From contig NW_019091401.1 of NCBI RefSeq assembly GCF_001949145.1, forward strand, positions 259,648-323,647: DNA of 64,000 nt. Direction: 5' to 3'. The stretch's first letter is position 1, and each line of letters starts with the position of its first letter. Made by a program: the position numbers and the translations under genes. This stretch comes from Acanthaster planci (lineage: Eukaryota; Echinodermata; Asteroidea; Valvatida; Acanthasteridae). A model generated the notes under the pieces. That model did not search any database. It worked only from the letters and a program-made list of their open reading frames with translations, and was not told where the DNA came from. Of this stretch, positions 9,701-21,635 are shown in pieces.

Positions 9701-12700
9701 ATCTACTCTGATTTCTTAGCTGCAAGTATGAATGCACAATTTTTTTGATACAAATTATCTCTTGGAGGAAATCTAACTGATAAACCTAAAAACTGGTTCT
9801 CACTTCAGATAAAAAATATGCAAAAGAGAAATGAATTTGACATCCACAAACATTTGCAGTGAAATTTGCTTGACTTGAAATTTGTCCAATTTTAACTTTA
9901 CGATGTCACATTCGTGCCAAGTAGGAACAGTCTTAACTGTAGCTGAAACATATGTTTTCAAGGAACGGTTTAGATCCCGTCAACTTACATCTATTTTTCC
10001 ATGTAGCGTTGCTAAGATGTCTCCCATCATTCTAACAACCTTCTCGTATCTGTAGGTGCGGTCTGTAAGCCAAGCTGCCTCCCTAATGGTGATGATGTCA
10101 GGCTCTAGTAACCTACACAATAGAGGAGATGGAGGGACAGATGGACTTCATGCACACTTTTATTTATGCAAACTGCCTTTTCCCTATTCAGCTTAGGTTT
10201 TACTGGCAAATAACTTAGCTTTAGAAATAACACATAAATAGCAAAACAAAACAACAGACAAAATGACTTGTCATCTGCTGTATAAGTTTGAAACATGCAA
10301 TAACTACCAAAAGAGTGACTGTGTGGAAAATGAGAATTCACTGTTTTCAGGAGACTGATTGTTAAAATTGTGAATTTTAAATGAAAAATGGTTAAACTGA
10401 ACCTCTTTAGCTTTAAGTCAACGCATGATATGAGTCAGGTATCCCCCATTCAAAACCTTTCTGAGTTTGGAACAGCTATGCTTCAACAGGAATCATATTC
10501 TAGGATCTCTGAATTGGAAAAACTGAGACACACTTGGTTTATGAACAGTCTTCCATCTTTTGCACTCTGTACCTACCTTGAGCAGATAACCATTGCTGTA
10601 ATGCCCACCAGCTGTAGGTTCCCCCTGGAGACAGGTTGGTGCATGAGATAGCGATCAATGCAGCCCACCACCATGTGTAGAGTGTGCGAGGAGTAGCCCT
10701 TCATGCTTGCTACCTCTACCAGCCAATCCACTAGGATATATCTGCCATGTATACAATTTAAGTCACAATGAGAATATTCCATTATACACATCGAAAAGTG
10801 AAGACCATTTTCAGGTTGGAGCAGTGCTTGGGTGAAAAATTTGGATGGGAAGCTGTGCCGTATATTGCTTGCTGAATCTTTTACTCTCTGAGATTGATGC
10901 CTGCTGGCATGGGTCACGAGAGACCCTCTGTTGTCATCCGTAAAAGTCATCCTTTTGGTTGGATTGGTACTACGCACTAGATCAGCATACAATGAAGATC
11001 CGAAGGAATTTATGGTGAAAGGGTAGGGTTTCTCCAGCTGTTGTGGCCTTCTGCATGATGCACTTTATCCAGTGCTTTGAATCCTTAGAAAAAAGCAGTT
11101 TGTTGTCAAATATCAATATTACTGTACATGTATGTGAGTCGCTTCCGTTCTTACATCGACAGCTTTAGGTCCATTGGCAACAAACTTAAGTCATTAACAT
11201 ACTTGACTTCAACAGAAGAACTACAGCACTCTACTAAAATGCTCATCCAATAACATACTTGGCCCAATTTCTACAGTTGCCAAGTAAAAATATTACTCAG
11301 TAAGTTGGCATCTTTAGGTGTTTAGCAACAATCACTGGAAAAGCAGTCTCAGGCAATATGCATCAAATGATATTTTGGCTGGTGACCTGTTTTTGCTGAG
11401 CAGACATTTTCTCTGCCAAGCAGCCCTGTGATATTGGGCCCTGAATTTGCAGACTGTTGGGTACTAACCTCATTGCATTGTTGAGCGATGACTGCACATT
11501 AAAGATGTTGTGTGAGTTGCCCAGACCTGATTCCTGGACATACGCACGGGTGGCTTCAGCTGCTTGGGACTCCAAGAGACCACCAAAGTGGCCCTTGGCA
11601 TAGGCGTTGAATAATTCCATCTTAAGACAAAATTGCACAAGATGAGAAAAAGAGCCCAGTCACAAGACAAGAAAAGATTCTGTAGATATTTTCGAGGCAA
11701 CTTAAAAGAACACAAAAATTTCCTGTAGATGTTATACTTGTAATGTAAAACTACACAAAATGATCACTTGATGCCAACTTTTACCTTGGCCACTTTGGAT
11801 GGATGTGATGCCACAATTTCCCTGAGTTGTCTTATTCTGTCCAGCTTGGAGGCAGCATCCTGGAAGAATTACAAATGAACTAAACAATAGGCTTACATTC
11901 TACACATCCATTAACCCTAACAGTCCCGAATACTACAAAGTACTACTTAGTAGTAAAATATAGTACTCAGCCCGCTTGTAAGAGGACATGACATTATTAT
12001 TCTCTGAAGCCATAAAATACAATCGAGAAGATAATGTAGCACACAGTGCTGTGGTACTATGCATGCATGGTTTCATTGTTCTCTGTATGAATAACAATGG
12101 AAGTAACCTAGCCAAAAATAGTAATTTGTAGCGCTAGGTCCTTCAGGCTCAAAGTGTTACGTAGTATTTTGTAGTACGGAGTACTCTTAGCCAAACAACG
12201 CCCGGTACTGTTAGGGTTAAAGAAACTACTTTTTGTCTTCATGTTAGGTCTTTGAGCCACTAAGATTCTGCAAGGGCAGGTGATATGAACTTAAAAATGA
12301 ACACCAAATATTTTCAAGGTCTGTACCATCATTCAATCTGAGTCTATACCAGAAGTGTCACTCTTAAACCTATTACACAAAGACAACATTTCAAGCCAAA
12401 CTGTGGATCCCTTCTGGCACGTTGGTACTTCTTGCTTAACTCCATATCCAAAAAGATCATTCAATTAAGCCTGCAACTGAGCATGTGGAGAACAACATGC
12501 ACACTCTGGGAATGCCCAAAACAGACTACTGCTGTACAATCATAGCCGTGAATCGCCCAAACATCAGGGGACAAGAGGCTTAACTGATCAGGTTATTTTG
12601 CTGCAGTTTTCTTGGAAGGTCTTACCAGGCATTCCTTCTCATTATACTGCCATAGCTGCAGCATTGCCTTGTGTGAGCCAGCAGCTGCAGCTCTGGCCAG

Positions 12701-15700
12701 CCAGGTGTGAGTGTCCTCTGCCATACAACCCTCACCATCATCGTCAGGATCCTCATCCTGAGGTATTTGATGAAACATAAACATCAGAAAACAAGCCATT
12801 GAGCCAAATTATACCACACTTCTCATCATCTGATTGCATATTTATAAATCCATAACAACTTCTGACACAGTGAACAGAGTCTTGCTTGTGTTTCGCAAGT
12901 TAAGGTCAAGGTACTGACATAGATTTCATTTTCATAAGCAGCGAGGCTAAGAGAATAAATCTGAAGAGAATTCCTAAGGCTTGAACGTTGAATTCTTTTC
13001 ATTTTTAAGGTTGCTCACAATAATCCACAGGAAACATACATGTAGCCTTTTAGAAACTGTGAACAGATATTTTCCTCATGAAAAACAGTTACAAAGCAAT
13101 TTGACATACATTGTACACGTAGTTGCTTTTGTCATCCTGAAGAGAGATTACACAAGAGGGCAATAACGGCAAAATGATGTTTCGACTTGAAGCCAAATAT
13201 GTTCACTTGCTAATTAATGCATTAAATTGTCCTGCACTGAAAATGTCTCAAACAAGTATGATACCTGCAGTATGATGGTGATTCTTGCAATGCAGTAAAG
13301 TATTGTTTCGTCACATTCCTGCAAAGGTCACAGATATTTCAATTTCAATTATTAGAACTTTATTTTATCAAGGGTTTCCCTTTCATGTAAAAACAGACCC
13401 TGTGTGCTTGGACGTCGGAGTTTGCTACAGGGGTTTACTAGACTACGCAAACTGCCTTCCTTTGCAAGATTAGAGCAAAATACACGTACCACCTACATAT
13501 AAGACCTCAACCGAGGGAAATGAGCCCAAGGCCCCACTGACAATTAGTGTCTGATAATTAACTGCAGCAGCTTGGAAATGTTGTACTCCTATGTTACCAA
13601 TTCTAAAAATAAACTGATGCAGGGATATCTTTAGGACTTCTTTCTTTCTATACATGTAGTTGGCTCTAATACTCAAGGTTAAGTGCCAATGACACGGAAT
13701 CTCATTGGATTTGATGCAGTGAGGGATAATAGACGCAAAGAAAAAAATTACAGAAGTACCTGAGAGTTGACTGCCATTTCCTTTAATAGTTTGAAAACAG
13801 TAGCCTTGCAGCAGGCACTGTTCTTGCTCCACGGGGGTCGTATAAGAGCCCACAAGAACAGGTCTCTGCCTTTCAGGAGTCTCTCTGCCCGGCAGAGGAA
13901 ATCTGCAGCATGATGACCTTTGGTACTGGTGTCATTATCGAATGATCCAGGATCTGGAAAAAAATATAAGGCAGTATGTCAAATACATGAAGAGCTGGGA
14001 TTGCAATAGGGGCTACAATACGACTGCTTTATTGTATGACCCACATTACTGGTTTCATAATTTTCTTTTCAAAAACGAAGTTTGGAAGCAGCCCTCGTGT
14101 TTACTTGCTTACAGAGAGAAAAATTAGATGGGCTTTGCTTCATGAAATGGTAGACATTTTGAATCAATAAACATCAGTGATCTGGCTTTCATAAATTCTT
14201 AAATTCTAACTCCACACAAACTAACTCAATTCTAACTCAACACATATTCCAACTTCCAAATTCCAACAACATCCTTCCAAATCTTACATGTAGTAGGATG
14301 TACTGGTAGATTGGGGGAGGTGTCAAATTTAACTTTACATAGGCTTGAAGAATTTGCCATTGAGATCTTCCACAGTAGTTGAGCAGTTTAGGTTCACTTA
14401 GTGAAGAACAAGAACAAAATATACAAGATTTGACTTGACTCGGGTCTCAAACTTACATCCTTCATTGTAGAGGCAAGCTATGCCCATCTTGATCAATGCC
14501 TCCACATTGTCCATATTAGCAGCTCTGCACAGAACAAAATCAAATCAAGTTTAAACGCATGAAAACCAAATTTCACAACAGTGGGCTTGAAAGTTGAATC
14601 GGCAGGTATTTGTGTACTACATTTCTTATACTCCATTAGGATAACATAAATCATTTTTTGCAGAGTGAGCAGTGAAATGTATACAATTTTCAAATTAACA
14701 AATGCAAGAGTAAAACGTGCAACACTAAACATCTTGCAAAATTGGTGTCACATGTTGTAAAGTGAACACACAGACTGTGCTATGGGTATGGATAATCAGC
14801 ATACACTTACATGTACACAGAATTGAAACTTATCTGAATAAATACATTGTACATGTACCAATATGCAATGGGAAGTTGGTTTTTAACTACATTTCTGGGG
14901 CTGATAGGAACAGAAAAGGAAACTATTATGATAGTGCTTGTTCTAAATTAATCTTAATCAATTTCTCTCATATTAAACCACTTAAATTAATGATTATGAA
15001 GAACAACTATGCTCCATGAAAAGTTCTTAACAGCAGTACTATGCATCCAGTTAGTTAAAGAAAGGACATAATTAGTGCAAATTACCTTTCAAAATGATTG
15101 AAATTGACATTATTGGGCCATTCATCAACGAGAGTGGCTGTTGTCCACAGGTGAGGTGTGCTGTCTATAAGCCATTTGAATTTGGAGCAAACCTGCGTAA
15201 AAAACATGGTCAATATACGTGCACAGTGTAGGTGAAACACAAATCCCACTTGGACAGCCCAATGCCAAACGCACTCAGGCAAGCATCTCCTTTGTAACAT
15301 TCCAATGTCTAATGTACACAAGGTGATCTATGAGTCTGTGATCCTCATCACACACCAGGCAAGCAGGATCCACTCATACAATCGCAAGCTATTCTTCAGT
15401 GACAAATATGAAGAGAAGTGTACAGTATATAACACAGACAGCCACTTCAGCATATCAACTGCCTATATATGTGCATCAAGGACTGACTTCAGACTGAAAC
15501 CCCATCCTATGTACACAAAACCATAGGAGTATCCACATCTCAAATTCTTGTTCTGAAGTACAGAACTCTTACAACTGTGGATGGTTCACTGTTTCACAAT
15601 CATTTTTGTGCTCCGGATTAATATACTTCCACTTCTCGCTGAATAAATGGAAATTGCAGATAGCAAAGTTGATCACAACTCAACAGTCATATCTGTATTT

Positions 15701-16259
15701 CTCTGCCGAAATTATCCTTAGCAACCCCCCGAACAGAGATATTGATAAATGTGAAGAGCCACCAACATACACGTAGGGCTGGATAACTCAGTTGGTAGAG
15801 CACTGGTATGGTATTCCAGAAGTCGCAGGTTCAAATCCCACTCCAGTCAATTTCTTTGTTCATCTTTATAAAGAAGTTATCCTTAGTGAGAATTATCAAA
15901 CCTTGATGTACATAATAACGGGTGCACAGAAGTACTGAACTGGCAGGGGACAGCTGGTGTGAAAACGAAGACGAAAGTGATTTTGAGGCATCACATAACA
16001 TATTCATGTTGTGAATTAGCAAATGTTAAACACAATTCCACTCAAAAGAATTTCACTGCAAACGTTTTGTGATCCATCACCTTTGCTGCACTTTCGCATT
16101 CCGCTAAAGTAAGAACCGGCGGTCATTTCAGAAAATATCCTATGATAAATGACCTACTTGTCTGGTGTTTATTAAGTCCCTGAGAGGCAGAAATTTGAAG
16201 AGTTGGACTAGTACTTCATGGGGAAGGCTACTGAGAGTGTAGGACCTCAAGCTATACAT
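6271..16259 (-). CDS. CCNF: Cyclin F (F-box and cyclin protein), complete or nearly so
   Basis: Fifteen minus-strand exons: 16259-16158 (coding part), 15192-15086, 14524-14457, 13953-13760, 13318-13265, 12757-12626, 11859-11785, 11620-11469, 10741-10577, 10112-9989, 9607-9427, 9049-8962, 8219-7965, 7521-7328, 6758-6271. All junctions are GT/AG and keep one frame, giving 792 residues (human 786) and ending with TAA. An F-box sits at about residues 10-50, then a helical repeat region, then the cyclin box starting at the MRYIL hydrophobic patch (about residue 294) and continuing through a second cyclin fold to about residue 500. An acidic, Ser/Glu-rich stretch (about 566-640) and a basic tail follow. 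In the family this protein is the substrate receptor of SCF(cyclin F), acting in the nucleus and at centrosomes in G2. Only about 10 residues precede the F-box against about 28 in human, and the frame stays open to an acceptor at 16282, so a short upstream coding exon is probably unlocated. Confidence 0.93.
10577..10741 (-). CDS. CCNF: Cyclin F cyclin-box exon with hydrophobic patch
   Basis: This exon completes the Arg codon left by the previous one and reads YILVDWLVEVASMKGYSS, then a segment ending GNLQLVGITAMVICSR. It is the most conserved part of the gene. The MR of the MRYIL patch is split across the intron; in cyclins this patch binds RxL motifs in substrates, and in cyclin F it recruits ubiquitination targets. 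Confidence 0.92.
11911..12220. mobile_element. piggyBac-like MITE in a cyclin F intron
   Basis: TTAA (11911-11914) precedes CCCTAACAGTCCCG, and the right end reads CGGTACTGTTAGGG followed by TTAA (12217-12220). Inside, words such as TAGTACT/AGTACTA recur in both orientations, giving an imperfect fold-back of about 300 bases. It lies between the cyclin F exons at 11785-11859 and 12626-12757. No reading frame is present. Confidence 0.75.
15777..15849 (+). repeat. tRNA-Thr-like SINE head
   Basis: The 73 bases fold as a tRNA. The acceptor stem GGCTGGA/TCCAGTC pairs at all seven positions (one G-U). There is a D arm around AGTTGGTA, an anticodon loop ATGGTAT with anticodon GGT, and a B box GGTTCAAATCC. 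The D, anticodon and T stems have one, one and two mismatches. The mismatches and the intronic site point to a tRNA-derived SINE or a tRNA pseudogene rather than a working tRNA-Thr gene. It is antisense to cyclin F. Confidence 0.6.
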
Positions 16260-16282
16260 CTTGGTCTTGGCTGCATGAAACT
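16158..16282 (-). CDS. CCNF: Cyclin F F-box exon
   Basis: The exon lies between an acceptor TTCATTCCACAG and a donor CAA|GTAGGT. It encodes the F-box core SLPHEVLVQLFKFLPLRDL, the part that binds SKP1, and continues into INTRQ, which joins directly to VCSKFKWL in the next exon. The first in-frame ATG is at 16259-16257, but the frame is open to the acceptor, so the true start may be in an earlier exon. Confidence 0.85.
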
Positions 16283-18915
16283 CTGTGGAATGAATGAATA
16301 CGTTTTAGAAATCAAACAGACACAAGTACGGCATTAGGGCTGTCACAATCCTGATACTTGAACAAAAATGACTGACTATTAGTCTCATTTTTAACGTTTA
16401 AATTCATCATCAAAAACTTTGCAAACATATGTCTGTTAGTTCTCCACCATTATAACATCAAGTCTTAACTTCCAACTAATCAATAATTAGTTGCTAATGT
16501 AAATTAACTACATGTACAAGTAAACCACTGTTTTTCCATCCACATGCTTCCAATGGAAAATATGATAATATGACTATATGGGGTATTTATAAGGGAATTA
16601 TGGGGTCACGAGTGGCAAATTGTTTTATTGCTGGCTTCAAATTTTTAAATGTAGTCCCAGTGGGGCAGGTATTAGAATGCACAGAAAACAAGCAGACCTA
16701 CAAGAACCATTTGGTTACTTGTTTGAACAGTGTTGATTTTGGAAACATTACTCAATTTGATCTAAATCAAATTTATAAAAGTCAAGAATCTGGTGGCAAG
16801 AGATGGAACTCTTTCCTGCCAGTATATGAGCCTCAATCTGAACCAAGAGAGGGCACCATTTTCCCAGCAATGGAGGCTCTTTTGATGGGAACTACATGTA
16901 CACTTTGCTAGTTCACAAATGACTCTGAAATGCACATGTTGCAGTCGTGTAACTACCAACAAAGATGAACATTCCCCACCACCATGGCTCTTTTCAACTG
17001 ATGAAGGTGTGCTTCTGCTCAAGGCGGATACTGGTGGATGAATACGCTTTGATGGACATTATTACAGATACTGTAGGTGTTGGATGCAAGCATGCTTATA
17101 TGTGATCAATCGCCGGAGCTGTTGTACTATCAGTCCTTGATGCTGTCGTTTGTCAATTGTGCCACTGTTTTCTTTAGGAACTAATTCACACCTTGGGAAG
17201 GTTGTTTTGAAAAATGCAAGTTATAGCTGCAGCTTTCTGATAGCATCATATGATTGCAGCCTACGAGGCTATGACCTGATGAAGATGCAGCCTGCAAACC
17301 ACGAAATCTGAAGAGCGGGTTATGGTCAAAACTGTGGTTCAAATAGAATGCTGGTCAATTCATACAAGCGAGCGAACATACACCAAACTGTATGCTGATC
17401 ATGCCAACTCATGCACCAAGTCACCAACCAACTTGTACACCAAGCTGCCAATCAATTTGTACACTGACCGGCTCATACGATGACCACCTTTAAACAAAAT
17501 TTTTTTTGTATGCCTACATGTTGTACTTTCAGTATTGACATGTGTGAGGATGTGTGCTGTATTTTTGTCAAGTGTAAAAGTCCATTCAAGTAACGATGCT
17601 TTCTTCATGATTAACGATAATGATTAATGATCAATATCAAAAATATAAATAAAGACCGGCCACCTTTGTAAAACTAGTGGCTCTGACTGGTATTTATATT
17701 TCTTCACAGTTATATTTGTGACATGTTAGACTCTATACTATTAGTAATGGATATCTTTTGAAAACATTTTTTATGGGACCTGATGGGTGGATTTGGCTAA
17801 ATGAAATTTCTTTTTCTATTTAGAAAAAATTGTGGGCTCTTCAAAAACAAATAAAAAGAAATTTTTTTATGGAAAGAGTTCCATATACGGACAACACTCA
17901 TTGTCCCTTAAAATGTTGTAACAGCCATTAGAAAGTGATAACATGTCCTAAAAAGTGAACGTTTGGTAAGAAAATTCCGAAGCATTTACTCAGAAAACAC
18001 TTGGGTGTTTTCAGACAAGTCTCATAGGTTTCTGCACAAGAGCGTTAAGTGTTGTCTGTATACATGGAACTCTTTCCCGTTTTTATAATGTACATGTACC
18101 AGGCATGCCAGGCAATATCAAATATCTTTTTTGAAAATGTGTTGCTCTGTTTGAAAGGAAACACTTGAACTTGGTTTCTTTTTCTATGGCGAAGACGTAC
18201 AAGTTGAATAAACCTTTTCAACGTTCGCAATGCATTGTGGGTTTGGATTACATATATGTACTGTACATACAATGCATTTTATGCACAATCCTATGGGAGA
18301 AGTGCACCTGCCAAATGTTAATCTGTTTCCATTTTATTTCATACTCCGATTCAAGCCACCCCCTTCTGACAAAGTGTGGCATTATTGGTTTGGGACGAAG
18401 ATATTCACAAACTTCGAAGTTTAAAGCTTGGTAGAGAAGGAAAATTCGGAGAATTCCTTCCTACAACACCACTTTTTGTCACGGACTGTGCTTTGACTAA
18501 TTCGTAAATATTAATGTTCTAGTATTGTCCAATCAAAATAACGACTTGCAGCTCATTCGTCCCGCTTTGACCAGTCACGTTCATTTTCAGCCTGTAGAGT
18601 GACTGGTGCCCTTAAAAAAAGGCAATTCAGCGTGATTGATTCTTACAAATATTTGAAAACGATTTGAAAATGTTTCTTGTTTAATCTGACAATATGCGTG
18701 CATCTGTGAGTTGATGAGCAGATACATGAAAAATATTTAGTAGAAAACTGTAACTTGATTTTTGACTGGTTCACCCCCCCATAGGGTTGTGCAAAAATGC
18801 ATCACTTGTTTGTCATCCACACCCATAATGCATTGCACACGTCAAAAAGGTTTGCAGGTTCATGTATATGTATGTACCCACTGACATGACTGACACTTTC
18901 ACCATACTCTTACTA
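16283..18915. other. Cyclin F 5' side; no exon found
   Basis: An upstream cyclin F exon is expected here or beyond, but none could be fixed. A short degenerate repeat of CACCAAGT/CCAACT-type words lies at 17400-17480. Near 18530-18545 an ATTGG (CCAAT box on the minus strand) and nearby TTTGA-type words resemble cell-cycle promoters; this is weak. Confidence 0.3.
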
Positions 18916-18921
18916 CGGTCC

Positions 18922-19039
18922 GGATAACTTGGACTCCACAAATCACCTTTTTAAACATTCGGACATGGTTGGGCGGCTACGGCACTATCGTCCACCCATG
19001 TCCAAATAAAAAGGTGATTCATAAAGTCCATATTACTTC
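18922..19039. repeat. Imperfect inverted repeat, MITE-like
   Basis: The left arm (18922-18972) contains AACTTGGACT, AATCACCTTTTTA and GGACATGG. The right arm (18992-19039) carries the complements in mirror order. Arms are about 50 bases with roughly 20 bases between them. No clear target duplication was seen. Confidence 0.55.
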
Positions 19040-20630
19040 AACTTACTTGGACTAATTTAACCATTTTTTAGGCCTACTTGTGGGAGGAGAGCCCAACAGA
19101 GGCCAGGGAGCATGGCAAGGCCTACTCAAATTTTCACGATTTTTGAAAAGTATGTAGCCTAGGCCTAGTAGTAACATGAGTATTACTAGCCTACATGACA
19201 ATCATGACAGTACTGGATTAGGAAACAAGGGCACTGAAGGGAGTAGGCATAGTTGCAGAACACCCCGCCGACGATATACATTTGGAAGGCCACACATGCC
19301 AAAGTAAAGTCACCAGGTTGCAAGTACATGTAGTACAGAGCAAGCACCCTTGCTCTATCATTGGTAAAAATAAAACAGCTCGGACGAAGCTTTCCGCGTG
19401 TGTAAACGGCTTTGGTGGTCGTCCTTAACCGCAGACTGACCGTTGAGAAACGCGGTCGTCAGTCGTGACGGCAAGAGTCTCATTTTCAACGCCAAGACAC
19501 AACTGCATTAGGGATAGACATTACTCATACTCACCCTTCATGATAGGTAAATGTCTTGCAACATCTATATAGAGAATAAGAAAACCACAAAGCTTCTGGA
19601 ATGATGAAAAAGTGATTAAAAAACCATGACTACCCCCCAGTTCTCCTCAAGCACCCCTTCGCGTACGCACGCCAGCTGATTTTTTGAGTGACCGTTGAAG
19701 CGCCCCCTACGGCACAGCAATGTGCATTTCCGTTTCTTGAATCGATCTCTGATTGGTCCATTGTGGCTCAACAGCATCTTTTGCGAAGTTGAATATTCAC
19801 CATCTTTGGGGGGGGGTAGGAGGCTGAACAACAACCAGGGCATTATGGATAAGAGGTACATGTAAATTCAGTTGAAATTAGCATGGGCCATGAAAATACG
19901 GGAATACTATACAGGTATTAATCTTGTTTTCAACAAGCACATTTTGAAAGAGGTGATGTAAAAGGAATGCCAAATGTTCGCTCTCCAGGGGGAATCTTAG
20001 GGAATCACTGAAAAAAAAGGAAATTTGTCAGTCTTTCGCGCAATGTGAGAGTAAGCGTACTACGGAATTTTAGCATTTCATTTATTATTTTGAGTGACAT
20101 TTAACATCAGAACGTTAGGTAAAAGTTTGAACGGCGCCAGGGGACCGTAGCATTTCCTATCAGCGGGGTGACCAAGTGAAAATGGCACAATTTTGGTAGA
20201 TGCACACCAAAAATCTGCTAGATTAATAAAAATCTGTTAAATCAGCTGAAAAATACCTGAAATACAATATGAATCCTAGACCCTGTTCAAACATTGCCCA
20301 AATAAGGCACTTCATAATAAACAAGTCCCATCATTCAAGGGCTTGTAAACCATTTGTTTGAAAAAAATGTTTGGTTTTGAGAATAGTTTGTTCAAAGCCA
20401 ATCTTCTATTGTTTCTTCTAATCACTTCTGCTGAAATTCTGGTAACATTATGGAAATCTACCAGAAATCTGTTTAATATTTCATTGTACTATATTTTCTG
20501 TCAAATTTCTTGTTTGAAAAAAAAATTAAGTTCAGCAAAAAAAGTAGTTAAAACGGTCATTTTACCCAACAGAGAGATTATTTCAGTTCCACCCCTCACA
20601 GTGCTTATTCTGCAAGAAAATAAAGCGTAA

Positions 20631-20641
20631 AAGATGGCGGG
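20631..20641 (+). promoter_or_regulatory. YY1-type site AAGATGGCGGG
   Basis: AAGATGGCGGG is a perfect match to the consensus that YY1 recognises, often found at transcription or translation starts. The ATG inside opens only a 12-codon frame, so a start site of a non-coding or spliced transcript is more likely than a protein start. The surroundings are AT-rich. Confidence 0.3.
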
Positions 20642-21460
20642 TACAAAGACTTCCAGGCTGGGAAAATTTTAATACTTGTTTAATGATTTCAAGCTGATTG
20701 CACATAGGAGAGCTAGGCCTACATATTTTTTAAGCAGTTTTGAATAATTTTTTTTCACCAGTTGCTCAAAATTTACAAGCTCAGTACCAGCAAGCAAAGT
20801 TTAAATTTTTCCAGGCGATTGTCCCATTGTCGATAACGTAAATTTCCTCAAAATGTATGTTTAACTTCGTGCCTTTTCATTTTTGTGTTTTGCCTTATCA
20901 GGCTCTCCATATGAAAAAGAATTTTGTAAACAAGTGCAGCTGTTATGATCGTCACAGTCAGCTGCCAATCAAAATTCCAACGGTGAACTTCTGACCAATG
21001 ACAGCTACCTGCTTCAGCGGAAGCGTGACAAAATTAGTCTCATGTCAGTATCATTCCACGTTATAGAAACTAGATCGTGCTGTTTTGTTAAAATACAAAA
21101 CTACTTTTACACAAAGTAAGAAGATGTTTGTTTTTTCTATTTGGGGATTTGAAAAAATTGTATATGTGCTACAGCAATCACAAAAGTTCAACTGTGAAAA
21201 CTAATTACGTAGGAAACCTGGCCGCGTAGGAACACAGTAACACTCCTGAGAGGTTGCATGTAAAATGCATAAAGGCCTTATCACTCAGTTGTCGGCTGCT
21301 GGCTTGCATTTTTCTTTGACGCGCGCACCTTTGAAGATATTCACTGTGTCACATGTTCGGAAACTAACTAACGTTGGCTGACATTTATGTTCTCTATAAT
21401 GGAATTTTAAAGTAATTTTTCTACTCTTCAACATGTGCATGTCTCCTAGAGTGTTCACAG

Positions 21461-21635
21461 GGAACAGTTAGGCCTAGACAGCACCAAGAATATCTGTCAA
21501 CTTCGAAATTTGTGTATGGAAGCGTATTTAGAGCTTCAAGCCAGAGACGATGTTCAGCTTTACAGCTTTAAGGCTCAGGTCCAGGCCTCCTTTGGAATTT
21601 ATACTGGATGTGCTGCAGTGACTCCAGTTCTGCAG
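21461..21635 (+). CDS. Candidate single exon of an unrecognised gene
   Basis: A pyrimidine-rich acceptor (...GTGTTCACAG) at 21460 and a donor CTGCAG|GTTAGC at 21636 bracket an open frame of 58 codons with a balanced amino-acid mix (MEAYLELQARDDVQLYSFKA is part of it). An ATG at 21516 is in frame. No partner exon could be placed and the family is not recognised. It could be a chance frame. Confidence 0.28.

Noticed and set aside
13470-13853. Minus-strand 127-codon frame
   Set aside because: Only 13760-13853 overlaps a cyclin F exon, and in another frame; the rest is intron.
15777-15849. Functional tRNA-Thr gene
   Set aside because: T-stem, D-stem and anticodon-stem mismatches and intronic position favour a SINE or pseudogene.
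19616-19861. Minus-strand Cys/Arg-containing frame considered as the missing cyclin F N-terminal exon
   Set aside because: No in-phase donor leading to the acceptor at 16282 and no match to the expected Cys-rich pattern.
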